Numbered from the stretch's first letter, positions 44,004 through 53,590 are shown. The stretch: DNA of 53,590 bases from Bacteroides sp. (GCA_017992695.1 JAGOOC010000005.1:50743-104332); one strand, 5' to 3'. Numbers and translations: made by a program. The notes: generated by a model from the sequence alone, not told the origin.

Positions 44004-46049
44004 TTAAGCAAGGGGCTTACGGAAGGTGCAACCGCTCTTCCAGCACGAACAGCCATAGGCTGTTTTTCCTTGTATCACTACGCCTTCGCCACAAAGGGGA
44101 CAGGGCCGGCCTACTTGAATATCGCTTGTTTCGGCAGCAGCAGGTGCAGACACAGGCGCCACAGCGTCTTCTTTGGGCTTCTTCTCTTTGGGAGCGGCAG
44201 GTTTGCGTGTCCGTTTCTTCGGCTCCGCCTTTTTTTCTTCGGCAACAGCAGGCACGCCCTCTTGAATGGTGATGCGACGGTTGGTATTGTCGCTCAGCAC
44301 ACTCAGCACAATCTCCGACACCATCTGCTTCAACTCCTCGAGGAACCGTTGGGCATCGTAGGTCTTCTTCTCGATCTCGCGCAGCTTCTTCTCCCAGATT
44401 CCGGTGAGCTCGGCCGATTTCAAGAGCTCTTCGTGGATGAGTTGTATCAACTCCACACCCGTAGCTGTAGCCATGAGGTTCTTCTTCTCCTTGCGGATGT
44501 AGTTGCGTTTAAACAGGGTTTCGATGATGGCAGCACGCGTAGAGGGGCGACCAATGCCGTTCTCTTTGAGGGCATCGCGCAGTTCGTCGTTGTCGACCAG
44601 CTTTCCGGCGGTTTCCATGGCTCTAAGCAGTGTGGCTTCGGTGTAAGGTTTGGGGGGTTGGGTCCACTTCTCGTTCAGGTCGGGCACGTGTGGGCCGCTC
44701 TCGCCTTTGACAAAGAGGGGCAGCACGCGCTCTTCGTCGCCCTCCTTCTCTTCGACTTGCTCGCGGGCAAAGACCACACGCCAACCCGGTTCGAGTATCT
44801 GCTTGCCGGTTACTTTAAACTCAATGTTGTCTACCTCGCCCAAGATGGTGGTGGTGGAGACTTTACAGTCGGGGTAAAAGGCGGCAATGAACCGACGGGC
44901 GATGAGATCGAACACGCGACGCTCCATGTCGGTGAGGTTCTGCGGAGGCTGTCCGGTGGGGATAATGGCGTGGTGATCGGTTACCTTGGCCGTGTCGAAT
45001 ACCTTCTTCGACTTGGGCAACTTGGCGCCGTCGAGCGGAGCAGTAAGTGCTTCGTAGTCACGGCTGATGCCTTTGAGTATGCCGGGGCATTTGGGGTAGA
45101 TGTCATCGCTCAAGAAGGTGGTGTCGACACGCGGATAGGTGGCTACTTTCTTTTCGTAGAGCGACTGGATGAGCTTCAGCGTTTCGTCGGCCGAATAGCC
45201 GAACTTCTTGTTGCACTCTACCTGCAACGAGGTGAGATCGAACAAGCGAGGGGCATACTCCACGCCCTTCCTGGCCGATACGTCGGTCACGGTAAAGTCC
45301 GATTGCTTCACGGTTTCGAGAAAGGCAATTCCCTCTTCTTTTGAAGTGAACTTACCTTTGGTGGCCGAAAAGGAGGTGTCGCGGTAAATGGTTTTCAGCT
45401 CCCAGTAGGCTTCGGGGGTGAAGTTTTCAATCTCCAACTGTCGGTTTACGATCAGTGCCAACGTAGGGGTTTGCACCCTGCCCACGGAGAGTACTTGGCG
45501 GTTTTGTCCGTATTTAATAGTGTAGAGCCGGGTGGCGTTCATGCCCAGCAACCAATCGCCGATGGCACGAGACATGCCTGCTTCGTAAAGCGATTGAAAC
45601 TCCGATTGGTCTTTGAGATTGGCGAAGCCCTCTTTGATGGCCTCTTCGGTGAGCGAAGAGATCCACAACCGTTTCACGGGACAGGTTACACCTGCCTTGT
45701 GCAACACCCAGCGTTGAATGAGTTCTCCCTCTTGGCCGGCATCACCACAGTTAATCACTTGGTCGGCCCGTTGCATCAACCACTCTACGGTGCGAAATTG
45801 CTTTTCGTACGTAGGGTTACTGATCACCTTTATGCCAAAACGAGGCGGTATCATGGGCAGGCTGCCCAGGCTCCAGGCCTTCCACGAAGGGGTATACTCA
45901 TGAGGTTCCTTGAGGGTACAGAGGTGACCGAACGTCCAAGTAACCTGATATCCGTTTCCTTCCATGTATCCATCTTTTCGCTCTCGGGCTCCTAAAATAT
46001 CAGCTATATCACGTGCCACAGAGGGCTTTTCGGCAATGCAAACTATCAT
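44004..46049 (-). CDS. topB: DNA topoisomerase III
   Basis: A 681-residue type IA topoisomerase that removes negative supercoils and decatenates DNA via a single-strand break. The Toprim part has IAEKPSVARDI with the catalytic Glu, and INCGDAGQEGELIQRWV with the metal-binding residues in the DAGxEGE form of Gram-positive-like TopB. The active-site tyrosine is Y305 in ATYPRVDTTFLSDD. The C terminus has a Lys/Pro/Glu-rich tail and a four-Cys zinc-finger-like motif (CPLCGEGVV, CSCWKSGC). TopB is often on mobile elements, but no such genes flank this one and it reads as chromosomal. Its -7 box TACCTTTG is at 46088-46081. Confidence 0.93.
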   Translation of the reverse strand: MIVCIAEKPSVARDIADILGARERKDGYMEGNGYQVTWTFGHLCTLKEPHEYTPSWKAWSLGSLPMIPPRFGIKVISNPTYEKQFRTVEWLMQRADQVINCGDAGQEGELIQRWVLHKAGVTCPVKRLWISSLTEEAIKEGFANLKDQSEFQSLYEAGMSRAIGDWLLGMNATRLYTIKYGQNRQVLSVGRVQTPTLALIVNRQLEIENFTPEAYWELKTIYRDTSFSATKGKFTSKEEGIAFLETVKQSDFTVTDVSARKGVEYAPRLFDLTSLQVECNKKFGYSADETLKLIQSLYEKKVATYPRVDTTFLSDDIYPKCPGILKGISRDYEALTAPLDGAKLPKSKKVFDTAKVTDHHAIIPTGQPPQNLTDMERRVFDLIARRFIAAFYPDCKVSTTTILGEVDNIEFKVTGKQILEPGWRVVFAREQVEEKEGDEERVLPLFVKGESGPHVPDLNEKWTQPPKPYTEATLLRAMETAGKLVDNDELRDALKENGIGRPSTRAAIIETLFKRNYIRKEKKNLMATATGVELIQLIHEELLKSAELTGIWEKKLREIEKKTYDAQRFLEELKQMVSEIVLSVLSDNTNRRITIQEGVPAVAEEKKAEPKKRTRKPAAPKEKKPKEDAVAPVSAPAAAETSDIQVGRPCPLCGEGVVIQGKTAYGCSCWKSGCTFRKPLA

Positions 46050-46080
46050 CTGTTTTCTCCTTCAATCTGTAAATAGAAGA

Positions 46081-46088
46081 CAAAGGTA
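46081..46088 (-). promoter_or_regulatory. -7 box for topB
   Basis: TACCTTTG on the minus strand, 31 bases before the ATG at 46049. No clear -33 element at 19-21 bp. Confidence 0.4.
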
Positions 46089-46128
46089 CAAAAAAATGGC
46101 ATACATTGCAGAAGATGCGATTCAAAGA

Positions 46129-46156
46129 AGGCGAGATATCCGAAGATACCTCGCCT
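46129..46156 (-). terminator. mutB terminator with UUCG tetraloop
   Basis: On the minus strand, a 12-bp stem (46156-46145 with 46140-46129, one G-U) closes a cUUCGg loop, an extra-stable tetraloop, followed by a short T-rich run. It lies 27 bases downstream of the mutB stop. Confidence 0.75.
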
Positions 46157-46183
46157 CTATGCAATGAACTTATGTAAGTTAGA

Positions 46184-48328
46184 TTACTCGTCCAATAAGA
46201 TTTCCAGAATCTGGCAAGCCGCTTTGGCTACCGGAGAACCCGGGCCGAAGATGGCTGCTACACCGGCCTTGTACAAGAAATCATAGTCTTGAGCAGGAAT
46301 AACCCCACCGGCAATAACGATGATGTCTTCGCGACCTAATCTTTTTAGTTCTTCCATGATTTGAGGAATCAGTGTCTTGTGCCCTGCAGCCAATGAAGAA
46401 ACACCCACTACATGAACATCATTCTCTACGGCTTGACGAGCAGCTTCGGCAGGAGTCTGGAACAGCGGTCCCATGTCTACGTCGAAACCACAATCGGCAT
46501 AACCGGTTGCTACTACTTTGGCGCCACGGTCGTGACCATCCTGGCCCATCTTGGCCACCATGATACGGGGCTGACGTCCCTCTTTCTTCGCAAACTTCTC
46601 GGCCAACTCGCAAGCACGCTTGAAGTCGCCATCATTCTTACTTTCTGCTGAATACACGCCTGAAATGGTTCTGATTACTGCTTTATAACGTCCTACAATC
46701 ACTTCGCAAGCCGAAGAGATTTCGCCCAGCGTAGCCCGAACACGAGCGGCCTCAACGGCCAGTTCGAGCAGGTTGCCTTCTTGGGTTTCCACACACTTGG
46801 TGATGGCAGCCAAGGCAGCTTGTACTTTTGCTTCGTCGCGTCCCTCTTTAAGTTCGGCAAGGCGTTCGATCTGCTGGTTGCGCACCGATGTATTGTCGAT
46901 CTCCAAAATATCAATGGGATCTTCTTTCTCCAAACGATACTTGTTCACGCCTACAATGGTTTGCGAACCCGAGTCGATACGGGCTTGTGTACGGGCAGCA
47001 GCCTCTTCGATACGCATCTTGGGCAGACCGGTTTCGATGGCTTTGGCCATACCACCCAGCTTCTCTACCTCTTCGATCAATTCCCATGCTTTGTGAGCTA
47101 GGTCGTTGGTGAGTGACTCTACGTAGTAAGAACCACCCCATGGGTCAACGTTCTTGCAGATATTCGTCTCTTCCTGAATATAGATTTGAGTGTTACGCGC
47201 AATACGAGCCGAGAAGTCGGTTGGCAGTGCGATAGCCTCATCGAGTGCATTGGTATGCAATGATTGGGTGTGCCCCAACGCTGCAGCCATAGCTTCGATA
47301 CAGGTACGGCCTACGTTGTTGAACGGATCTTGCTCAGTCAGTGACCAGCCCGAAGTTTGAGAGTGTGTGCGCAGTGCCAATGACTTGGCATTCTTCGGAT
47401 TGAATTGTTTAACAATCTTCGCCCACAACATACGGGCAGCACGCATCTTGGCTATCTCCATGAAGTGGTTGGTTCCGATTGCCCAGAAAAACGACAAACG
47501 AGGCGCAAACGCATCAATATCGATACCTGCGGCAACACCTGCACGCAAGTACTCCAAACCATCGGCAAGGGTGTAAGCCAACTCGATATCGGCCGTAGCA
47601 CCAGCTTCTTGCATGTGATAGCCCGAGATAGAGATGGAATTGAACTTCGGCATCTTCTGAGAAGTATACTCAAAGATATCCGAGATAATCTTCATCGAGA
47701 ATGCTGGTGGGTAGATATAGGTATTACGCACCATGAACTCTTTCAAGATATCGTTCTGAATGGTTCCGGCCATCTCTTCGAGCTGAGCGCCTTGTTCCAA
47801 ACCGGCATTGATATAGAACGCCAGAATGGGAAGTACGGCACCGTTCATGGTCATCGACACAGACATCTTGTTCAACGGAATACCATCGAACAACACCTTC
47901 ATGTTCTCGAGCGAGCAGATTGATACACCTGCTTTACCCACGTCGCCTACCACGCGTTCGTGATCGGGGTCGTAGCCACGGTGTGTAGCCAAGTCGAAGG
48001 CTACCGACAGCCCTTTTTGTCCGGCTGCCAAGTTACGGCGGTAGAATGCATTCGACTCTTCGGCGGTAGAGAATCCGGCGTACTGACGGATAGTCCAGGG
48101 GCGAAGGGTATACATCACCGAGTACGGTCCGCGGAGGTAAGGAGGGAGTCCGGCTGCATACTCCAGATGTTCCATCCCTTCGAGGTCTTCTTTTGTATAA
48201 ACAGGCTTTACACTAATGTGTTCCGGAGTCTTCCAATTGCTTTCGATTCCGTTAGCCTTTTGCCATTCAGCGCCATTGGTGGGCTGAAATGCGGCATATA
48301 TGTCTAAGTTCTTAAAATCTTTTCTCAT
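46184..48328 (-). CDS. mutB: Methylmalonyl-CoA mutase, large (catalytic) subunit
   Basis: B12-dependent isomerisation of succinyl-CoA and methylmalonyl-CoA, a step of propionate formation in Bacteroides fermentation. The 714-residue protein has the TIM-barrel CoA-binding part ([30 protein letters not shown] in part) and the C-terminal cobalamin domain with DGHDRG, where H599 ligates cobalt, then the [12 protein letters not shown] and GGVIPAQD motifs. It follows mutA by one base. A terminator lies 27 bases after the stop. Confidence 0.97.
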   Translation of the reverse strand: MRKDFKNLDIYAAFQPTNGAEWQKANGIESNWKTPEHISVKPVYTKEDLEGMEHLEYAAGLPPYLRGPYSVMYTLRPWTIRQYAGFSTAEESNAFYRRNLAAGQKGLSVAFDLATHRGYDPDHERVVGDVGKAGVSICSLENMKVLFDGIPLNKMSVSMTMNGAVLPILAFYINAGLEQGAQLEEMAGTIQNDILKEFMVRNTYIYPPAFSMKIISDIFEYTSQKMPKFNSISISGYHMQEAGATADIELAYTLADGLEYLRAGVAAGIDIDAFAPRLSFFWAIGTNHFMEIAKMRAARMLWAKIVKQFNPKNAKSLALRTHSQTSGWSLTEQDPFNNVGRTCIEAMAAALGHTQSLHTNALDEAIALPTDFSARIARNTQIYIQEETNICKNVDPWGGSYYVESLTNDLAHKAWELIEEVEKLGGMAKAIETGLPKMRIEEAAARTQARIDSGSQTIVGVNKYRLEKEDPIDILEIDNTSVRNQQIERLAELKEGRDEAKVQAALAAITKCVETQEGNLLELAVEAARVRATLGEISSACEVIVGRYKAVIRTISGVYSAESKNDGDFKRACELAEKFAKKEGRQPRIMVAKMGQDGHDRGAKVVATGYADCGFDVDMGPLFQTPAEAARQAVENDVHVVGVSSLAAGHKTLIPQIMEELKRLGREDIIVIAGGVIPAQDYDFLYKAGVAAIFGPGSPVAKAACQILEILLDE

Positions 48329-48329
48329 C

Positions 48330-50228
48330 TTACTTCAATAATTTAGCGTTGTACTCTTTCAATGTCTCGAGTACATTGACACGAACGTGAATGAAATTCT
48401 CGATACCGGCAGCTTTCAATTCATCCATGCAGGCAGGAGCACCGGCAACAATGAACAAAGCACGATTGCCTACAGCTTGGAATGCCGGAACTGCATAGTC
48501 TGCATATTCGTCATCGCTTGAGCAAAGCACTACGATGTCGGCCTTAGCAGCCATAGCTGCCTCTACACCGGCTTCGATGGTTTCGAATCCCAGATTATCC
48601 ACCACTTCATATCCGGCACAAGCTAGGAAGTTACAGGCATATTGAGCACGAGCTTGGCGCATAGTCAGGTTGCCAATAGTGAGCATAAATGCTTTCGGAC
48701 GTTTGCCCGAGGCTTCAGTTTCGAGGCGCAAGGCTTCGAATTGACTGGCAGCACGCTCGAACACCAATGTAGGTACATCATTTTCGCACGTGCTCTTGCC
48801 ACCGCAACAACAGGCAGCCTCTACCGGTCTCTTATCGCCTGCCATTTCGTTAATGTTGGGGAACTGGTTGGTACCCAGCAACACCTCGCGACGTTGAGCA
48901 ACCGCTTTATGACGAGCTTTATTGTTTTCATTGACCGCAGCTTGAACCGTTCCCGCTTTCACCGCTGCATAAAAACCACCTTCTTCTTCTACCGAGAGGA
49001 ACAGTTCCCAAGCCTGCTGAGCGATAGCAGTAGTTAGGTTTTCTACGTAATACGAACCTGCAGCAGGGTCAACCACTTTATCGAAATGAGCTTCCTCTTT
49101 GAGCAGCAATTGCTGGTTGCGAGCCATGCGTTCCGAGAACTCATCGGCAGCCTGATAGGTCACATCAAACGGGGTAACCGTCATTGAATCGACACCGGCC
49201 AATGCAGCACTCATCGCTTCGGTTTGTGTACGAAGCAAGTTCACATGTGCATCAAACAAAGTCATGTTAAAAGTAGATGTTTCGGCGTGTACCTTCATCT
49301 TGGCAGCACAACGACATTCACCGTTGGCACCCTTGTTCTTGCAATCGCGCAAACACTCGGGTTGATAAGAGGCTACAATATTGGCCCATAGCATACGAGC
49401 AGCACGGAATTTGGCTATTTCGAGGAAGTAGTTCGAGCTGATACCGAAATTAAATTTAATTTTCTTAGCTACTACAGCAGCAGGAATGCCGGCTTCGGTT
49501 AATTGGTTCATGTATTCGTTACCCCAAGCCAAGGCATAACCAAGCTCTTGAGAGATATAAGCACCTGCATTGTTGAGCGACAATGCTGTAACATTGAGCA
49601 CACGGTAACGTGGAAGCGGCTGAGTCGCCTCAATCAGCGCCTTAGCTGTTTGCACCATGTTCCCTTTTTCCTTGCCTTTAGACAACATCTTGTTGAAGAA
49701 GTCAAAATTGATCGAACCGTACAGTTTCTTCACATCGTAATCTTTCTTCTGGAAGTAAGTAACCAGATGTTCGGCCAGTTTCACCACGTGTCCTTGGCAA
49801 GTCGAGAAGTTCAACTCTACGCACTCTGCATTAATACCTTCGAGTAGTGTTTCAATGTATTCGGTACTTAAATCACTTGATTTGATATGAAAAGAGAGAG
49901 AATCAACGCCTTTATTCAGGATATCCAATGCTTTTTCATTCGCTTCCTTAGGGCATGCTACTCTCATTTCCTGACGAACCAACCATGCATTGCTATCCCT
50001 CTTTGTTCCTCTCAGGTATGGAAACTCGCCCGGAAGCGCATCGGTTGTTTTTAACCCATCCAAGTCTTCCATTCGATAGAACGGTTTAACCTTGAACCCT
50101 TCGTTCGTTTTCCAAACGAGCTTCTTCTCAAAATCAGCGCCCTTAAGGTCAGCTGTTACTTTCTCCATCCATTTCTCGGTGGATACGGGAGAAAAGTCTG
50201 AGAAGAGTTTTTCTTTACTGTATGCCAT
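48330..50228 (-). CDS. mutA: Methylmalonyl-CoA mutase, small subunit
   Basis: The 632-residue non-catalytic partner of MutB. It shares the mutase barrel ([39 protein letters not shown]) and a degenerate C-terminal B12-like domain; the D-x-H-x-x-G cobalt site is absent. Two cysteine clusters are unusual: four Cys around residues 290-305 (CLRDC then ECRC) and four around 470-480 (CCC then C). A -7 box TATCTTTG lies at 50313-50306. An 18-bp direct repeat lies upstream (50374-50410). Confidence 0.95.
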   Translation of the reverse strand: MAYSKEKLFSDFSPVSTEKWMEKVTADLKGADFEKKLVWKTNEGFKVKPFYRMEDLDGLKTTDALPGEFPYLRGTKRDSNAWLVRQEMRVACPKEANEKALDILNKGVDSLSFHIKSSDLSTEYIETLLEGINAECVELNFSTCQGHVVKLAEHLVTYFQKKDYDVKKLYGSINFDFFNKMLSKGKEKGNMVQTAKALIEATQPLPRYRVLNVTALSLNNAGAYISQELGYALAWGNEYMNQLTEAGIPAAVVAKKIKFNFGISSNYFLEIAKFRAARMLWANIVASYQPECLRDCKNKGANGECRCAAKMKVHAETSTFNMTLFDAHVNLLRTQTEAMSAALAGVDSMTVTPFDVTYQAADEFSERMARNQQLLLKEEAHFDKVVDPAAGSYYVENLTTAIAQQAWELFLSVEEEGGFYAAVKAGTVQAAVNENNKARHKAVAQRREVLLGTNQFPNINEMAGDKRPVEAACCCGGKSTCENDVPTLVFERAASQFEALRLETEASGKRPKAFMLTIGNLTMRQARAQYACNFLACAGYEVVDNLGFETIEAGVEAAMAAKADIVVLCSSDDEYADYAVPAFQAVGNRALFIVAGAPACMDELKAAGIENFIHVRVNVLETLKEYNAKLLK

Positions 50229-50305
50229 AGTTTATTCTAATTTTAAAATAAGATTAATAACTATCTTTGTTTTATATCTTTTTCTAAATGTTTCATTAAG
50301 ACGTG

Positions 50306-50313
50306 CAAAGATA
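50306..50313 (-). promoter_or_regulatory. -7 box for mutA-mutB
   Basis: TATCTTTG on the minus strand, 78 bases before the mutA ATG. No clear -33 TTG at 19-21 bp; the nearest is only 12 bp away. Confidence 0.45.
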
Positions 50314-50373
50314 CTTAATTCCTTTCAATGAGGTGCTTTTTTTAGGGAAAATTCGCACTGGGTGCTGTCTTGT

Positions 50374-50410
50374 TGCTACCGAACCATTTGACTGCTACCG
50401 AACCATTTGA
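50374..50410. repeat. 18-bp direct repeat upstream of mutA
   Basis: Two identical copies of TGCTACCGAACCATTTGA (50374-50391 and 50393-50410), one base apart, so the step is 19 bp. They lie about 75-110 bases upstream of the expected mutA transcript start and downstream of the cytidylate-kinase-like stop. Confidence 0.93.
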
Positions 50411-50510
50411 AGAAAAACACAATGCAAACTTAGATAGAAACAGCCATTTATGAGCTTGCCTAATAAAAAAGCTGATCTCTACATACGATTATAGAGAAAA
50501 GATAAGTGTT

Positions 50511-51140
50511 TTATAGTTTGAGCTTTTTGTTCACAAACGTTTCTATCAACAAAACCGTTTCTTCGATGCCCAATGCCGACGAGTCAATGCAAAGATGATA
50601 AGTAGCCGCTGCTCCCCAAGTTTTGTAGCTATAATAGCTATAATATTCCGAGCGTCTTTTATCCGTTTTGTGCATCATCTCCTCCGCCTCTTCTGCACTG
50701 ATGGAATGAATATGGCACAAGCGTGAAATGCGTTCTTTGGGTGAAGCGGAAATAAAAATAGTTGCGCATCGGGGGTGTTCTCGAAGAATATAGTCGGCAC
50801 ATCGCCCCACAAACAAGCAAGAGCGCTCGGCAGCCAACCGGCGGATAACATCGCTTTGAATTTTAAAGAGAGCATCGTTGCTTAGGCAGTTTGAGTACGG
50901 AATGGGACTGTCGCTGGTAAGTGGAAACCGCATGCCAAACAATCCACCAATCATACTTTGAGATGCCTTCTCATCGGCTTTTTCAAAGAATTCACGGCAC
51001 AACCCACTCTCTTCCGAAGCCAGACTTACCAACTCTTTATCGTAGAAGCCGATACCCAAGCGCGAAGCGAGCTTCTCTCCTATCTCTTTCCCACCGCTCC
51101 CCAATTGACGACCGATGGTGATCACGTAATTAGCACTCAT
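50511..51140 (-). CDS. Cytidylate kinase-like protein
   Basis: A 209-residue nucleotide kinase-like protein. The P-loop GRQLGSGGKEIGEKLA is near residue 10, with FVGRCADYILREHPRCATIFISA (NMP-binding-like) and a lid segment RRSEYYSYYSY rich in Tyr. It fits the AAA_18/cytidylate-kinase-like group seen alongside true Cmk in Bacteroides; the real cmk is at 14681-15379. Substrate unknown. It may be a regulatory or dCMP-type kinase, but that is a guess. Confidence 0.85.
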   Translation of the reverse strand: MSANYVITIGRQLGSGGKEIGEKLASRLGIGFYDKELVSLASEESGLCREFFEKADEKASQSMIGGLFGMRFPLTSDSPIPYSNCLSNDALFKIQSDVIRRLAAERSCLFVGRCADYILREHPRCATIFISASPKERISRLCHIHSISAEEAEEMMHKTDKRRSEYYSYYSYKTWGAAATYHLCIDSSALGIEETVLLIETFVNKKLKL

Positions 51141-51250
51141 TTGGATTTAGTGTTAGAGGATTGAGTAGCAAACATACGAATAATTTCTGAGAAGAGAAAT
51201 TAAAAAACGGAAAACGTAATGAAAGAGAATAACGATTTGGTAGCAAAGAA

Positions 51251-51290
51251 ATGTGCTCCAAAAGTTATTTAGCTAACTTTCGGAGCACAT
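51251..51290. terminator. Hairpin after the fimbrillin-like gene
   Basis: Arms 51251-51267 and 51274-51290 pair over 17 bp with one mismatch (core TGTGCTCC), loop TTTAGC. It lies between the cytidylate-kinase-like start and the lipoprotein stop, downstream of the latter on the minus strand. Confidence 0.8.
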
Positions 51291-51390
51291 TTTCATCTTT
51301 TCTACACACCCTTTTGCAACAGCATGTAGAAGAAGCGTGTCATTTCACTTTGATTATCACAATGACACTCCTCCTCTTCGTTCTTCATTT

Positions 51391-53268
51391 TCACTCCCTC
51401 AAGCAACGGATGGCGTATCCACCGTAATCGCTATCTGTAATAGTGGTAAAAGAATTGGTTTCATACGATAAGCCTACAGCTCCAAGCACTAAAGGGGTAG
51501 ACGCATTATCCATATGCCAAAAGGAGGAGTATTTATTCTTAAAACTATAAATACTAGCGTTTCCACTTGTAGCTTTATAGAATAAGCCAATGGGTTGTGC
51601 CCCAAAGCCCGATAGGTTATTGGCTGTGTTTACACCTGCAGAACTTTGCCATAACGTACCTGCTTTGAGTCTAGCGGTATTATTTCCTATGTATTTTTCA
51701 AGTTGATCCCAATCTGCTCTGCAAGGTATTTTCCAATTCGAAGGAGCAAGCGTCCCTTTGGCAACTGCTGATTTGTTGTAAAACTGATTTCCGTCTTTAG
51801 TGTAATATCCAGCCCCTGTTTTGGTCAAATCAGTTATTAAACTTATAGGTGTAGCGTCGTTGTATTTAATTGCTTGTAGGTTTTCGCGCATCCAGTATTG
51901 AGTGCCTATTTTCACGATTGGATAGGTAATGCTTTCGGTGCTTCTAATATCCTTTATAACAGAGGCTTGGGGGAGAATGAGTTGTGTGTTTTCAGGTTGT
52001 GTAAACACGATATTTCCCTCTGTGTCGGCATAGAGTGTGGCAATATAAGCACTAGTACCGGCTGTATATATCAGTGAGTTGGTATCTATATCCCAAGCAA
52101 CCGTTCCTCCATGAACCGCACCGGCTGTGTTAAGCAGCTGAAGTACAGTGCCCTCTTTTGATCCGGCAGGATAGAGTACAATGGCTTGTGCATTTATAGT
52201 GTTGCTCAGCAGATACTCTTTACAAACCTCTGCAAGAATAGTGTTGTTCGCATCGACAATATGGTATACACTGCTTTGCCCAAAGTTTAAGTCGGACACG
52301 AGAAGTGCTTCCGTGTTTTGGTCGGTATCTATTACTACGTCACTTTTGCTTCCTTCTTGCCACTCTCCAATACTGGGAGAGATTCCTTTGATTCCCATTT
52401 TCGAGCTATAATGCAAGGTCAGTTCGCAGTTGCTTCCGTTCACAATCTTCATATCATTCGGCAACGGTACAGCGAATATTTTTCCTTGAATTTTGAGCGT
52501 TAGTTTGCCGTTCCCTACTTCTTGCGGAATCAGCAATGCTTTTTTACCTACCAACTTACAAGCTGCTTCATCAACAACCCACTCTCCATTCGGTGTAATG
52601 TCTTTTGGAGTATTTCCGGAGGAGAATGTATCATCAATGAAATTATATGTAGCTTGGGTGAGCGTGTTATTAATGACGATAGAAGTGCTTTGTTTTAGTT
52701 CGTTGATATCTTCTTCCTCAGTCAGTTGAACAACAAGGCCTACCTGACACAGCTTATGTGCGTGTTTGAGTTCTACACTCAGGTTACTAGGTATAACTCC
52801 CGTTGTTTTAGCTACCATAAAGTCGGATATACTGTATATTGAATCGACATTCTGACTTTCTCTTACTGAAACATGGATAGTGCTCTCATTGGGAAGAATT
52901 GCATTCGCCCGATAAGGATAATAGCTAATAAAATCGTACTTCCCACTGCCAGTGGGGTAATAGATGGTTTGATCGGGTTGAAACAATCCATCTTTAGAAA
53001 CAAAGCGCATATTGTCTACGTATCGTTTTTCGTTTAAAGTCTTCGACTCTGGCAACACATAGAGCCCAATTGAATCATCGGCTGTGAACTGATTGTTTGC
53101 AACTCGTGTTTGCGTACATGTGATCTGAGTGGAAATTTGAATAGGAATAGTACCGGGAATCAAAGGTACTTCCTCTTCTTTAATGTTATTGACACAGGAG
53201 GACGAAATGTAGATAAATAAGATTAGTCTTAATGCTCTTAAACATCTGTTTTTTAAGTGTTTTATCAT
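51391..53268 (-). CDS. Large fimbrillin-like/FISUMP-domain lipoprotein
   Basis: A 625-residue surface lipoprotein. The signal peptide ends at lipobox SSSC (about residue 26) followed by acidic residues. Residues 45-300 resemble the fimbrillin (Mfa-like) beta fold: an N-terminal TRVANNQFTADDSIGLYVLP and two domains with GKYDFISYYPY. Residues 310-440 are less clear. The last ~170 residues are a FISUMP-type domain (VKIGTQYWMRENLQAIKYND, then WKIPCRADWDQLEKYIG and GYAIRCLRE). It may be a pilus tip or adhesin subunit, or a monomeric surface protein; pilus assembly genes are not in this window. A promoter with a long leader lies at 53440-53471. Confidence 0.85.
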   Translation of the reverse strand: MIKHLKNRCLRALRLILFIYISSSCVNNIKEEEVPLIPGTIPIQISTQITCTQTRVANNQFTADDSIGLYVLPESKTLNEKRYVDNMRFVSKDGLFQPDQTIYYPTGSGKYDFISYYPYRANAILPNESTIHVSVRESQNVDSIYSISDFMVAKTTGVIPSNLSVELKHAHKLCQVGLVVQLTEEEDINELKQSTSIVINNTLTQATYNFIDDTFSSGNTPKDITPNGEWVVDEAACKLVGKKALLIPQEVGNGKLTLKIQGKIFAVPLPNDMKIVNGSNCELTLHYSSKMGIKGISPSIGEWQEGSKSDVVIDTDQNTEALLVSDLNFGQSSVYHIVDANNTILAEVCKEYLLSNTINAQAIVLYPAGSKEGTVLQLLNTAGAVHGGTVAWDIDTNSLIYTAGTSAYIATLYADTEGNIVFTQPENTQLILPQASVIKDIRSTESITYPIVKIGTQYWMRENLQAIKYNDATPISLITDLTKTGAGYYTKDGNQFYNKSAVAKGTLAPSNWKIPCRADWDQLEKYIGNNTARLKAGTLWQSSAGVNTANNLSGFGAQPIGLFYKATSGNASIYSFKNKYSSFWHMDNASTPLVLGAVGLSYETNSFTTITDSDYGGYAIRCLRE

Positions 53269-53590
53269 GACGTAAAGTTAAAGGTGAAAATTTACAAGTA
53301 ATTTGGCAACAAGCCATTCATTGTTTTAGCCTGAAATTCATACATAAGAAGAAAACTCTTGTAATCGTTGTTTGTCAGCAATTAAAAGGTTGTTTTTACG
53401 ATACAAGACAAAAAACTAACCAAGAAACTTTCTTATAAACAAAGATAAAATAAGTAATTTAATAAATCAAATTCCATGCCCTTAATTTCCATTATCTCCC
53501 GTAAAAAGTAAAAAAGTGAGCGTGAGTTTTACCTCTCTTGTTTCGTCCTCCTATGGCAGTTTACTATTATATAAAATTTACCCCTACCAC
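53269..53590. other. Leader and upstream region of the fimbrillin-like gene
   Basis: 322 bases without a supportable gene. It holds the promoter at 53440-53471 and an AT-rich leader of about 165 bases. No further inverted-repeat array was seen. Confidence 0.6.
53440..53471 (-). promoter_or_regulatory. Promoter of the fimbrillin-like gene
   Basis: TTTG (53471-53468), a 20-bp spacer and TATCTTTG (53447-53440), a full match to the Bacteroidetes promoter. A second, closer box TAACTTTA (53280-53273) abuts the ATG and lacks a -33 partner. Confidence 0.65.

Noticed and set aside
43926-45344. Plus-strand reading frame of about 472 codons
   Set aside because: Antisense shadow of topB, whose catalytic motifs are certain; the frame begins inside array B.
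44004-46049. topB as a sign of an integrated conjugative element
   Set aside because: No relaxase, integrase, Tra genes or attachment repeats are present; flanks are metabolic genes.
44004-46049. Altered Toprim motif (DAGxEGE rather than DPDREGQ) as a defect
   Set aside because: I recall DAGxEGE as the normal form in many TopB proteins of other phyla.
50229-50510. Cobalamin riboswitch upstream of mutA
   Set aside because: No B12-box-like conserved sequence or matching fold was seen; only the -7 box and the direct repeat are present.

Overview
The window is a chromosomal core segment of a Bacteroidota bacterium, most likely Bacteroides or a close relative in the Bacteroidales. Support: several upstream regions carry the Bacteroidetes -7 box TAnnTTTG, in four cases with a TTG/TTTG-like -33 box; start sites lack Shine-Dalgarno sequences; PCMD, calycin-like, FISUMP and fimbrillin-like lipoproteins are present, as are a heterodimeric methylmalonyl-CoA mutase and a fused PutA. 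No integrase, transposase, phage gene or CRISPR array was seen. The genes are nearly all housekeeping genes, and the novelty is mostly in the intergenic DNA.

Layout. 1-4.5 kb: an rRNA m5C methyltransferase (minus), then a three-gene sigma-factor operon and a phospholipase D/cardiolipin-synthase-like protein. 4.5-8.4 kb: thyA-folA, an Lrp-type regulator, a secreted M64 peptidase and a GNAT acetyltransferase. 8.5-14.5 kb (minus): an ExbB/ExbD-type energising complex with two ExbD paralogues, tRNA-Ser(GGA), tatD, an unknown gene, a polyprenyl synthase and tonB. 14.7-17.4 kb: cmk-ispH and pfkA. 17.6-22.4 kb (minus): acn-icd-gltA, the oxidative arm from citrate to 2-oxoglutarate. 22.5-24.4 kb: an SF1 helicase. 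24.5-30.7 kb (minus): the branched-chain amino acid operon ilvD-ilvB-ilvN-acyl-ACP thioesterase-ilvC, preceded by a leader-peptide attenuator.

30.9-37.4 kb: a SlyD-like isomerase with a Cys-rich tail, a TlpA-like protein lacking one active-site cysteine, a cysteine desulfidase-like gene, and a PCMD lipoprotein/beta-barrel pair facing a second PCMD lipoprotein. 37.6-40.1 kb: aroC and an M20 peptidase. 40.1-46.0 kb (minus): putA and topB. 46.2-50.2 kb (minus): mutA-mutB (succinate/propionate pathway). 50.5-53.3 kb (minus): a cytidylate-kinase-like protein and a large fimbrillin/FISUMP lipoprotein. The first 32 bases are too short to assign.

Best discoveries. (1) A complete classical attenuator upstream of ilvD: promoter, 25-codon leader peptide with ten Ile/Leu/Val codons, and mutually exclusive antiterminator and terminator hairpins. 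(2) Two unrelated-sequence but same-geometry intergenic arrays (35796-35879 and 43870-43955), each of four imperfect palindromes repeating at exactly 22 bp with dyad axes every 11 bp, each just downstream of a minus-strand gene. I do not recognise these as a named repeat family. Smaller observations include an 18-bp direct repeat upstream of mutA, a palindrome inside the putA promoter, and a fungal/mitochondrial-like ketol-acid reductoisomerase.
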